Notes under the pieces: generated by a model
What the model saw: the letters and a program-made list of their open reading frames with translations, nothing else
Told to the model about the DNA's origin: nothing
Database searches by the model: none
Assembly: GCF_019802125.1 (NCBI RefSeq)
Contig: NZ_JAHVHT010000001.1
Location: forward strand, 1,426,001 to 1,490,000
Source: Tateyamaria omphalii
GTDB lineage: Bacteria > Pseudomonadota > Alphaproteobacteria > Rhodobacterales > Rhodobacteraceae
Length of the DNA stretch: 64,000 nucleotides
Reading direction: 5' to 3'
Translations under genes and position numbers: made by a program
Part shown: positions 39,475 through 47,112 of the stretch, one piece after another
How positions within the stretch are numbered: the first letter of the stretch is position 1
Layout of the letters: every line of letters starts with the position of its first letter

Positions 39475-40071
39475 TCAATAAAGCGTGTTGCGATACAGAT
39501 CGTCTACAGCCTCTTGATCTGTCCGCTCCTGCGGGATCGCCGTGTGATCGCGCAACATCTCAAGCAGGGTCGCGACCGGCCGCTGTGACGGCCATGTCTC
39601 CGGCTTCCAAAGGCCACCCCGCATCGGCGCCTTGCCGCAATGGGTGTAGATTTCATCGGCGTTGATACGCACCACCGTCTTGGGGCTGCGCCCGTTCACC
39701 TGGAACTGCTCACACAATGCGGGATCTTCGCTAATCTCAGCCGTGCCATTCACACGCAGGGTTTCGTCCACAGTGGGGATCAGAAACAGAAGCGCCACCT
39801 GCGGATGGGCCAGAATGTTCATCAGGCTGTCGATCCGGTTGTTGCCGGGCCGGTCCGGCAGCAGCAGCGTGGTATCGGATTCGACCGTCACAAACCCTGC
39901 CGGATCGCCCTTGGGTGACACGTCGAGCGTGTGCCCATCAGACGTCGCAAGCACCAGAAAAGTAGAATGCGCAATGATCTGGCGACAGTGGTCATCAAAG
40001 GATGTGATCACCTTGGCCGCGGCACGTTCATGCACATCGCCGTAGAGTTCGCGCAATCTCTCTGGGGTCAT
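39475..40071 (-). CDS. Pyridoxamine 5'-phosphate oxidase family (FMN-binding split barrel) protein
   Basis: A 198-residue split-barrel flavin-type protein. LVLATSDGHTLDVSPKGDPAGFV and LLLPDRPGNNRIDSLMNILAHPQVALLFLIP are the nucleotide-binding core of the MSMEG_1061-like subgroup; the TLRVNGTAEI strand follows. It is not the canonical PdxH and its substrate is unknown. AAGGAG lies before the start. It is downstream of aroB on the same strand. Confidence 0.85.
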   Translation of the reverse strand: MTPERLRELYGDVHERAAAKVITSFDDHCRQIIAHSTFLVLATSDGHTLDVSPKGDPAGFVTVESDTTLLLPDRPGNNRIDSLMNILAHPQVALLFLIPTVDETLRVNGTAEISEDPALCEQFQVNGRSPKTVVRINADEIYTHCGKAPMRGGLWKPETWPSQRPVATLLEMLRDHTAIPQERTDQEAVDDLYRNTLY

Positions 40072-40097
40072 CACCCTGTCTCCTTTTCAAAACCGCC

Positions 40098-41210
40098 CTA
40101 GCGGGCTGCGAGGGCATCCTCCAGCACGGCCATCACCGTGTCGCGCGGCACGTCCGAGGTCACAAACGCCTCACCAATCCCGCGCGCGAGGACGAAATTC
40201 AATGTGCCGGCCACGACCTTCTTGTCCTGACCCATCAGATCCAGCAGCCCTGCCGCATCGGGCAGATCGCCGGGAATATCGGCCAGATCGGCCTTCATCC
40301 CCATCGCCTTGATATGCGCACGGACGCGGCTGGGGTCCTCCTGGCTGCACAGACCCAGACGCGACGACAGCTCAAAGGCCAGACCGCATCCGATGGCCAC
40401 CCCTTCCCCATGCAGCAGCCGGTCGGAATATCCCGTCGCCGCCTCAAGCGCATGGCAGAACGTGTGGCCAAGGTTCAGCAACGCGCGATCCCCCTGCTCC
40501 GTCTCGTCACGGGTCACGATGTCGGCCTTCATCTCGACCGACCGCTTGACTGCGGCGACACGCAAGGCGACGTCGCCCGCCGCCATCGCCTGCGCGTTCT
40601 CCTCCAACCAGGCAAAGAAAGTCGCATCCCCCAAGAGGCCGTACTTCATCACCTCGCCATAACCCGCCAGAAAATCGCGCGGGCTGAGCGACGCCAGCAC
40701 ATCCGTATCGGCCAAAACCAGGCTGGGCTGGTGAAAGGCCCCGGCCAGGTTTTTGCCCTGTGCCGTGTTGATCCCGGTCTTGCCCCCAACCGAGCTGTCG
40801 ACCTGCGCCAAAAGCGATGTGGGCACCTGAACGAAGCGCACGCCGCGGCGCAGGATGGCACAGGCAAAACCGGCCAGATCGCCAATCACACCACCACCCA
40901 GGGCCACGACCACATCCCGCCGCTCGATCTTCTGATCCAGCAGCCATTCGGTGGCCTGCGCCAGGTGCGCCCAGCCTTTGGTGCTCTCGCCGGGCGGCAG
41001 TTCCAAAGCGACGCACTCAATGCCCGCCGCAGCCAACCCGTTTTCCAGCGCGGCAAGGTGCAGGGCCGCCACGCGTTTTTCGGTCACAACGGCCACGCGC
41101 AGACGGGGGAGCATCGGCGCGATCAGTGTTCCCGCCTCGGCCATCAGGCCGGGCCCGATCACTACGTCATAGGCCCGATCGCCCAACGGCACGCGCACGG
41201 TTTCACGCAT
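40098..41210 (-). CDS. aroB: 3-dehydroquinate synthase
   Basis: A 370-residue enzyme, second step of the shikimate pathway, NAD- and zinc/cobalt-dependent. ALGGGVIGDLAGFACAILRRG, FVQVPTSLLAQVDSSVGGKT and the metal ligand region LNLGHTFCHALE and LHGEGVAIG are clear. The start overlaps the aroK end by 8 nt, the common aroK-aroB arrangement. Confidence 0.97.
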   Translation of the reverse strand: MRETVRVPLGDRAYDVVIGPGLMAEAGTLIAPMLPRLRVAVVTEKRVAALHLAALENGLAAAGIECVALELPPGESTKGWAHLAQATEWLLDQKIERRDVVVALGGGVIGDLAGFACAILRRGVRFVQVPTSLLAQVDSSVGGKTGINTAQGKNLAGAFHQPSLVLADTDVLASLSPRDFLAGYGEVMKYGLLGDATFFAWLEENAQAMAAGDVALRVAAVKRSVEMKADIVTRDETEQGDRALLNLGHTFCHALEAATGYSDRLLHGEGVAIGCGLAFELSSRLGLCSQEDPSRVRAHIKAMGMKADLADIPGDLPDAAGLLDLMGQDKKVVAGTLNFVLARGIGEAFVTSDVPRDTVMAVLEDALAAR

Positions 41211-41790
41211 CAACTGTCTCCAACACATCAGGCCGTTCCGCCAAGAGCGTTGCGATCACCCGATCCACCATTTCTTCGATGCTGAACCCGGGCTCGGACA
41301 CCACGCTCACATCGGCCAAGGCATACAGCGGCACACGCTTGGCGTAGATCTCGCCCAAAGTGGCGCGCGGATCAGGCGTGCGCAGCAAGGGCCGCGTGTC
41401 CTTGTGTCGAACGCGCTGCCAGAGCAGATCAAGATCAGCGTTCAGCCAGACGGACACGCCGCGCGCGGTGATGTTGGCCCGGTTCTCCTCGGCCAGAAAC
41501 GCGCCGCCCCCGGTGGACAGAATACCGCGTTCCTCGTCCAGAAGACGCGAAATCACCTGCGTCTCCTTGCGCCGGAAGAACGGCTCACCATCGCGCTCGA
41601 AAATCTCGGGCACGGTCATGTTCGCAGCACTTTCGATCTCTGCATCGCTGTCCAGGAACGGGACATCCAGACGCAATGCGAGACCACGCCCAACAGCGGT
41701 CTTGCCCGCACCCATCATGCCAACCATCACCACCGTCTTCTTCAGTCGGTAAGTCGTGGCGATCACATTGTCCTGCTGAATTTCGCTCAT
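41203..41790 (-). CDS. aroK: Shikimate kinase
   Basis: A 195-residue kinase phosphorylating shikimate. The P-loop is VMVGMMGAGKTAVGRGLA; FLDSDAEIE binds shikimate/Mg, FRRKETQVI and LSTGGGAFL follow, and the lid region has RPLLRTPDP. I start at MSEIQQ. It is divergent from a 49-aa membrane protein gene across 93 bp. Confidence 0.96.
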   Translation of the reverse strand: MSEIQQDNVIATTYRLKKTVVMVGMMGAGKTAVGRGLALRLDVPFLDSDAEIESAANMTVPEIFERDGEPFFRRKETQVISRLLDEERGILSTGGGAFLAEENRANITARGVSVWLNADLDLLWQRVRHKDTRPLLRTPDPRATLGEIYAKRVPLYALADVSVVSEPGFSIEEMVDRVIATLLAERPDVLETVDA

Positions 41791-41883
41791 ATCGCTGTCA
41801 ATGACGTGATTTTGCAAAAAAGGCCATATATGCTTTGGGCAAAACAAAGAACCACAACCAAGAATTCTGGGGCAGGCAAAAAC

Positions 41884-42033
41884 ATGATCCGTCTATTCAA
41901 GCTGTTGATCTTTCTCGCGATCATCGGATTTGTCGGGCTTGTGGGCTATGCCTATGTCGGCGAGTATTTCGGCGCCAACTTTTCGCCGCCCCAGGACGAG
42001 ATGCGCCTGCCCGTGACTTTGGATGCGGAATAG
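41884..42033 (+). CDS. Small membrane protein, 49 aa
   Basis: A 49-codon gene with one strong transmembrane helix (LFKLLIFLAIIGFVGLVGYA) followed by a short periplasmic tail with PPQDEMRLPV. The ATG has a GGCAGG upstream. The next gene overlaps its end by 11 nt, so the two are co-translated and may act together. No known function; it may be an accessory anchor for the secreted protein that follows. Confidence 0.72.
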   Translation: MIRLFKLLIFLAIIGFVGLVGYAYVGEYFGANFSPPQDEMRLPVTLDAE

Positions 42034-43561
42034 ACTTACCTCCCTGCTCGCCGCGCTCCTCTGCGCAGGCACCAGCCTCGGCGCGCAGAACGAGGCGACG
42101 GCACCGCTCAGCGTCATCGACTGGCTGGACACGCAAGGGGCGATCGATGCCGCCCTGCCGACGCCCGAAGAACCGGATGTGACCGACAGCGGGAATGTGC
42201 CACAGGTCACCGTACAACCCCTGCGCACAGACGCGGCGCAGCGCGTGGGGTTGGCCCCTTCGAACATCACGGGACTGCCCGACACCCTCTGGCAGAAAAC
42301 CGACGCACGCACCCTGTCGCGGGCCATAAATGCGCTGCCCGACGCGCCGCTGCCCGCGCTGCAAAACCTGATCCTGACATTGCTTCTGGCCGAGGCGAAC
42401 CCGCCTGCGGGGGAGGCACACCTGTTTGACCTGGCACGCGTGGACGCGCTGTCCCGGTTTGGCGCCCTTGATCCCGCCCTCGCCCTGCTGGAGCAAACCG
42501 CCATCGACAAGCGCGCTGCAAAGCTCGCGCGGTACATGGACCTCTCGCTGGTGTCTGGCGATCCCAGCACGGCATGCGGCTTGATCCTTGCCAATCCGAA
42601 ATTGTCTCCCGGCAAAGCGCATGAGGTATTCTGCAACGCCCGAGCCGGAAACTGGGAGGATGCCGTCCTGGTTCTGGGCACGGCTCGTGTTCTGGAACTG
42701 ATACCCGAGGACCAGGCCGCCGCACTTGAGCGTTTCCTCGATCCCGAATTGTTCGAGGGCGAGCCGCCACTGCCGGTCCCCGCCACCCCTGACCCGCTGA
42801 CCTTCCGCCTGTTCGAAGCCATTGGCACGCCGATCCCGACGCGCACATGGCCGCTCGTCTATGCAAATGCGGACCTGTCTGCGAATGCGGGGTGGAAAGC
42901 ACAGCTTGAAGCCGCCGAACGCCTGGCGCAGCGCGGTGCGCTCGGCGACAACCGCCTGCTGGGCCTCTACACCCAGCGCCAACCCGCAGCATCAGGCGGG
43001 GTCTGGGACCGCGCTGCCGCCATCCAGCGCTTTGAAACCGCACTCGGCACTGGCAGCCCCTCGGCGGTGTCCAAGACACTGCCTGCCGCGTGGCGCGCGA
43101 TGGACGACATCGGTTTGAAAACCGTCTTTGCCAAACTGTTCGCCGAAGACCTGACGAAGCTGGTTCTCAGCGGCCCGACCGCGGATATCGCTTTCGATGT
43201 GGCATTGCTTTCGCCCGCCTACGAAACCGCGGAGACGCACTTTCCGTCGCGCGCCTTGCAGCGTCCAGCTATGGCGGCGGTGGCGCGCGGTGATGTGCCC
43301 GAGGGGCTGACATCGGATGGGGTCGAGGGTGCCGTTCTGGCCGCATTCAGCGACGCGGCGCCCGATCCGGGCATAGTCGCAGCCGCACAGGCGGGTGAAT
43401 TGGGTCTCGCACTGGCGAACACGATCAGCCTGACACACGGCGGCGCCAGCGGCGACGTGGCGCGGCTCACGACCGGCCTTGCCACCCTGCGCGCACTCGG
43501 GCTTGAGGACGTGGCGCGGCGCACCGCGCTACAGGTTATGTTGCTGGGGAGCACGGGATGA
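42023..43561 (+). CDS. Hypothetical exported protein, alpha-helical
   Basis: A 512-residue protein with an N-terminal signal peptide (LTSLLAALLCAGTSLGAQ). The rest is rich in Ala and Leu with many short amphipathic helices, such as LPALQNLILTLLLAEANPPAG and ALDPALALLEQTAIDKRAAKL, giving a TPR/solenoid-like look without a recognisable consensus. It lies between the 49-aa membrane protein and xerD and overlaps both (11 and 4 nt). Function unknown. Confidence 0.8.
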   Translation: MRNRLTSLLAALLCAGTSLGAQNEATAPLSVIDWLDTQGAIDAALPTPEEPDVTDSGNVPQVTVQPLRTDAAQRVGLAPSNITGLPDTLWQKTDARTLSRAINALPDAPLPALQNLILTLLLAEANPPAGEAHLFDLARVDALSRFGALDPALALLEQTAIDKRAAKLARYMDLSLVSGDPSTACGLILANPKLSPGKAHEVFCNARAGNWEDAVLVLGTARVLELIPEDQAAALERFLDPELFEGEPPLPVPATPDPLTFRLFEAIGTPIPTRTWPLVYANADLSANAGWKAQLEAAERLAQRGALGDNRLLGLYTQRQPAASGGVWDRAAAIQRFETALGTGSPSAVSKTLPAAWRAMDDIGLKTVFAKLFAEDLTKLVLSGPTADIAFDVALLSPAYETAETHFPSRALQRPAMAAVARGDVPEGLTSDGVEGAVLAAFSDAAPDPGIVAAAQAGELGLALANTISLTHGGASGDVARLTTGLATLRALGLEDVARRTALQVMLLGSTG

Positions 43562-44490
43562 GCCACCGCTGGATCTCCACCTTTCTTGACGCGCAAGCCG
43601 CAGAACTTGGGGCCGCGCGCAATACCCTGCTGGCCTATGGCCGCGACCTCAAGGATGCGGATGCGTGGTTGACAGGTCAGGGGGCGGATTTCGAAACCGC
43701 CGATACGGCGCAAATCGAAGCCTACCTGATCCACTGCGACGCCCAAGGCCTCGCCAAATCCACGCGCGCGCGGCGCCTGTCGGCCATCAAGCAGCTCTAC
43801 CGCTTCGCCTTCGAGGAAGGCTGGCGCAGCGACAACCCCGCCATCCAGATCGCCAGCCCCGGCCAGGACAAGCGCCTGCCCAAGACCCTCGACGAAGAGG
43901 AGGTCGACCGGCTGCTCGACGCCGCCCGCAACTTCGGCCGCGGCGATCATGACAGGCTGCGGGACACTTGCCTGATGGAACTACTCTACGCCACGGGTAT
44001 GCGGGTCAGCGAGTTGGTCAGCCTGCCCGTCTCTGCCGCCAGAGGTGACCCGCAGATGCTGCTGATCCTCGGCAAGGGCGGCAAGGAACGCATGGTGCCG
44101 CTGTCACCTTCTGCCCGCACCGCACTTTCCGCGTGGATCGCCTGCCGCGATGCGCGGCGCGAGACGGTAGAGGCCGATGGCGCCCCACCCTCCCGCTTCC
44201 TGTTTCCGTCACGTGGCGTTTCCGGCTACCTCACCCGGCACTGGTTCTACGCACGTATCAAATCGCTGGCCGTCCATGCAGGCGTTGACCCGTCAAAGGT
44301 CACACCGCACACCCTGCGCCACGCCTTTGCAACGCACCTCCTTGCCGGGGGCGCCGATCTCAGGGCGATCCAGACGATGCTTGGCCACGCCGACGTTGCC
44401 ACGACCGAAATCTACACCCACGTGGTCGACGAACGCCTGACCCAACTTGTCCTGGATCATCACCCGCTGGCCAAGGACAAGCGCAAATAG
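43558..44490 (+). CDS. xerD: Tyrosine recombinase XerD
   Basis: A 310-residue site-specific recombinase resolving chromosome dimers at dif with XerC and FtsK. The N-terminal SAM-like domain contains NTLLAYGRDLKDADAWL. The catalytic set is arginine in YATGMRVSELVSL, lysine in GKGGKERMVPLS, HTLRHAFATHLLAGGADLR, and the tyrosine in TTEIYTHV. Length and position are those of the housekeeping recombinase rather than a phage integrase. The start overlaps the preceding stop (ATGA). Confidence 0.92.
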   Translation: MSHRWISTFLDAQAAELGAARNTLLAYGRDLKDADAWLTGQGADFETADTAQIEAYLIHCDAQGLAKSTRARRLSAIKQLYRFAFEEGWRSDNPAIQIASPGQDKRLPKTLDEEEVDRLLDAARNFGRGDHDRLRDTCLMELLYATGMRVSELVSLPVSAARGDPQMLLILGKGGKERMVPLSPSARTALSAWIACRDARRETVEADGAPPSRFLFPSRGVSGYLTRHWFYARIKSLAVHAGVDPSKVTPHTLRHAFATHLLAGGADLRAIQTMLGHADVATTEIYTHVVDERLTQLVLDHHPLAKDKRK

Positions 44491-44817
44491 CGCGATACGA
44501 CACCCTCGGATGGCCAGTGGTCGCCGAACAGGCAGGGCGGCACATTTCGGTCAAAACGATGCTCAATGGCTCCGTGCCGGCAGTGCAGGTATTTCTGAAC
44601 AACCGGTGTGCAAGCAGGCACCCATCCTTGCACAAGACACCCGAACGGCTTGCACAGCAGCGGTTGATCCGCTGCGTCCAGCCTGCCCGGCGGCTCGGAC
44701 AAAGGTCACAAAACGACGGATCGCGGCCCTTCATCGCTGTCAGATCCTGCACGCGCATCCCTTGATTGCATCGCCTTGCGGCCCCATAACCCATGCAACA
44801 CCAAAGGATTATCTCGA
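44491..44817. other. Intergenic region without a convincing gene
   Basis: These 327 bp after xerD hold no frame I would call. GCAGCGG / CCGCTGC form a perfect 7-bp hairpin with a TTGAT loop at 44657-44675, without a T tail. An 80-codon minus-strand frame at 44460-44702 was considered and set aside. Confidence 0.5.
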
Positions 44818-46128
44818 ATGGAAGACCCCACCTCGACGCTGGATGCGGCGTTCTGGATCACCAGTGCGGTGATCCTTGGCCTCCTGGTCATGTCCGGCTT
44901 CTTCTCCGGCTCGGAAACGGCACTGACGGCGGCGTCGCGCGGCAAGCTGCGGGCGCAGGCGGACAAGGGATCGCGCGGGGCCGAACGCGCGCTGGAGATC
45001 ACCGAAGACAACGAGCGGCTGATCGGCTCGGTTTTGCTGGGCAACAACCTCGTGAACATCCTCGCCACGTCACTGGCGACAGCACTTTTCACACGTGCCT
45101 TCGGCGAATCCGGTGTGGCCCTCGCGACGCTGGTGATGACCATTCTCGTGCTTGTCTTCGCCGAGGTGCTTCCCAAGACCTATGCCATCACCAATTCGGA
45201 AAAGGCCGCCTCCCTGGTGTCGCGCCCCATTTCGCTGGTCGTGCTGGTCTTCTCGCCCATCGTGGCTGCCGTGCGTCTCTTGGTGCGGGGCGTGTTGCGT
45301 GTTTTCGGCGTCAGGATCGACCCGGACAGCCACATCATGGCCGTGCGCGAGGAAATCGCAGGCGCCCTGCAACTGGGCCATTCCGAAGGGGTCGTGGAAA
45401 AGGAAGACCGCGACAGGATCCTCGGCGCGCTGGATCTGGGGGACCGCACGGTGGAAGAAATCATGCTCCACCGCTCCGGCATCGAGATGATCAACGCCGA
45501 TGACGATCCGCAGGACATCCTGGAACAGTGCCTGAAGTCCAACCACACCCGCCTGCCCGTCTACCGCAAGGAACAGGAAAACATCATCGGCGCAATCCAC
45601 GCCAAGGACCTTTTGCGCGCCATGTATCAGGTGATCGGAGGCCCGGAGGGAGAGGCCGCAGCGCTCAAGAATTTCGATATCCGGCAAGTGGCCATGCCAC
45701 CCTATTTCGTGCCCGAGACCACAACGCTCGATGATCAGATGCGGCAGTTCCTACGGATGCGCACGCACTTTGCATTGGTCGTGGACGAATACGGCTCGCT
45801 TCAGGGCCTCATCACGCTCGAGGATATTCTCGAGGAGATCGTGGGCGAGATCACGGACGAGTTCGACCCCGATGACGAGGATGTCGTGCAACGCGGCGAA
45901 GACGGGCACTACTATATCGACGGTGCCATGACGATCCGCGACCTGAACCGCGCCACAGACTGGAACCTGCCCGATGACGAAGCGAACACCATTGCTGGCC
46001 TGGTCATCCACGAGGCGCAAATGATCCCTGAGGTCGGTCAGGTCTTCAGCTTTCACGGCTTCCGTTTCGAAGTCACAGCACGCGAGGGCAACCGCATCAC
46101 CGCACTGCGCATTCGCGGACTGAATTGA
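44818..46128 (+). CDS. CNNM/CorC-type hemolysin-family membrane protein
   Basis: A 436-residue protein with the order DUF21/CNNM membrane domain (residues 10-190, FFSGSETALTAASRGKLR), two CBS domains (VEEIMLHRSGIEMI... and THFALVVDEYGSLQGLITLEDILEEIVGEI) and a C-terminal CorC/HlyC domain ending EVTAREGNRITALRIR. Family members take part in magnesium or cobalt efflux and homeostasis. It meets lytTR tail to tail with a 5-bp gap. Confidence 0.93.
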   Translation: MEDPTSTLDAAFWITSAVILGLLVMSGFFSGSETALTAASRGKLRAQADKGSRGAERALEITEDNERLIGSVLLGNNLVNILATSLATALFTRAFGESGVALATLVMTILVLVFAEVLPKTYAITNSEKAASLVSRPISLVVLVFSPIVAAVRLLVRGVLRVFGVRIDPDSHIMAVREEIAGALQLGHSEGVVEKEDRDRILGALDLGDRTVEEIMLHRSGIEMINADDDPQDILEQCLKSNHTRLPVYRKEQENIIGAIHAKDLLRAMYQVIGGPEGEAAALKNFDIRQVAMPPYFVPETTTLDDQMRQFLRMRTHFALVVDEYGSLQGLITLEDILEEIVGEITDEFDPDDEDVVQRGEDGHYYIDGAMTIRDLNRATDWNLPDDEANTIAGLVIHEAQMIPEVGQVFSFHGFRFEVTAREGNRITALRIRGLN

Positions 46129-46133
46129 CCGGT

Positions 46134-46964
46134 TCAGGCCACTTCGCGCGTTTCGGCATGGTCATCCAGCCACGCGCGCACAGCCTCCAGACGCCCCCGC
46201 GCCACTGGCACTTTCTCACCGCAGGAAAGGGTCAGCTTTGAACCGGACAGGGATTGCGCCTTTTCGCGCGCAACCCAGTGCGAGCGGTGGGTCTGAATGC
46301 CATCCTCGGGGCGGACCTGTTCAAGGAATGTGGCCAGACGCTCGCGCAGGATCTCGACGCCATCCGGCGTGTAAATCTCAAGGTAGTGCTCCGCCGCCTT
46401 GACCCGCATGACCCGGTCCAATGCCATCGTACGCCCCGACAAGGTCACGGACCGCGTTTGCGGTGTCGTGGCCTTTCGGGCCCGCTGCGCGGGCAGCAGC
46501 CACATCAGTGCCGTCGTTTCGAACACATGGGCCACCAGCACATTCCGCACATTCATCTGCCAGGACATGCTCAGCAACGGAGGCTTGTGGGGCTCAAACA
46601 GATAGGTCAGCCCGACCGACGTGATGTAGGTGGCGGCCAATACGAGCGGCGATGACAACACGATCAACGGGATCGGACCGCCAACGATCGTCCGCCACAC
46701 ACGGCAGGCACCAAGCGAATACACCATCGACAGCAGCAGATAGACAAACAGCGCGATAAACCAGAACGCCAACCTGAGACCAAAGCTGTCGAATTGCGGC
46801 AGCGTCACCGGGTGACCCGTCGCCATGATCAGAAAACCGACCATCACGAGAACCCACAATTGCCAGGACCCGTAAAGCTCGTGCACTTCACGCATCGTGA
46901 AATGCGTCAGGCTGCCGTTCGAGACATAAACCTGCACTTCGTGATCATATGCGCTTCGAAACAT
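46134..46964 (-). CDS. Membrane-anchored LytTR family DNA-binding regulator
   Basis: A 276-residue one-component regulator. Four hydrophobic helices lie within residues 35-160 (LWVLVMVGFLIMATGH, LAFWFIALFVYLLLSMVY, LIVLSSPLVLAATYITSVG and VLVAHVFETTALMWLLP). The C-terminal LytTR domain follows: RVMRVKAAEHYLEIYTPDG, LEQVRPEDGIQTHRSHWVAR and LTLSCGEKVPVARGRLEAVR. No response-regulator receiver is attached, so the membrane part probably senses the signal. It has an ACAGGC palindrome cluster upstream. Confidence 0.9.
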   Translation of the reverse strand: MFRSAYDHEVQVYVSNGSLTHFTMREVHELYGSWQLWVLVMVGFLIMATGHPVTLPQFDSFGLRLAFWFIALFVYLLLSMVYSLGACRVWRTIVGGPIPLIVLSSPLVLAATYITSVGLTYLFEPHKPPLLSMSWQMNVRNVLVAHVFETTALMWLLPAQRARKATTPQTRSVTLSGRTMALDRVMRVKAAEHYLEIYTPDGVEILRERLATFLEQVRPEDGIQTHRSHWVAREKAQSLSGSKLTLSCGEKVPVARGRLEAVRAWLDDHAETREVA

Positions 46965-47024
46965 GATATTTTCCTACCATGTGACGCTAAATAGAGTAAA
47001 TGATTTCGCGGGCCTACTCGGGGT

Positions 47025-47089
47025 ACGGACAGGCTTTGTAGTCGGTGTCAGTTACAGGCCTGTATCGATCAGTGTGCACGCCTGTCCGT
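47025..47089. promoter_or_regulatory. Nested ACAGGC palindromes upstream of the LytTR gene
   Basis: A perfect 10-bp inverted repeat ACGGACAGGC (47025-47034) / GCCTGTCCGT (47080-47089) encloses another perfect palindrome ACAGGCCTGT (47054-47063). Four ACAGGC half-sites thus occur 60 bp or more upstream of the LytTR start. They could be operator sites. Confidence 0.45.
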
Positions 47090-47112
47090 GCCCCCGCCCA
47101 TCTCGAACACAG

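Noticed and set aside
43558-44490. Tyrosine recombinase as a sign of an integrated element
   Set aside because: Sequence and length fit housekeeping XerD; no tRNA-adjacent attachment repeats, phage genes or composition shift nearby.
44460-44702. 80-codon minus-strand frame after xerD
   Set aside because: Overlaps the xerD end, has no clear ribosome-binding site and resembles nothing I recognise; composition fits chance in GC-rich DNA.
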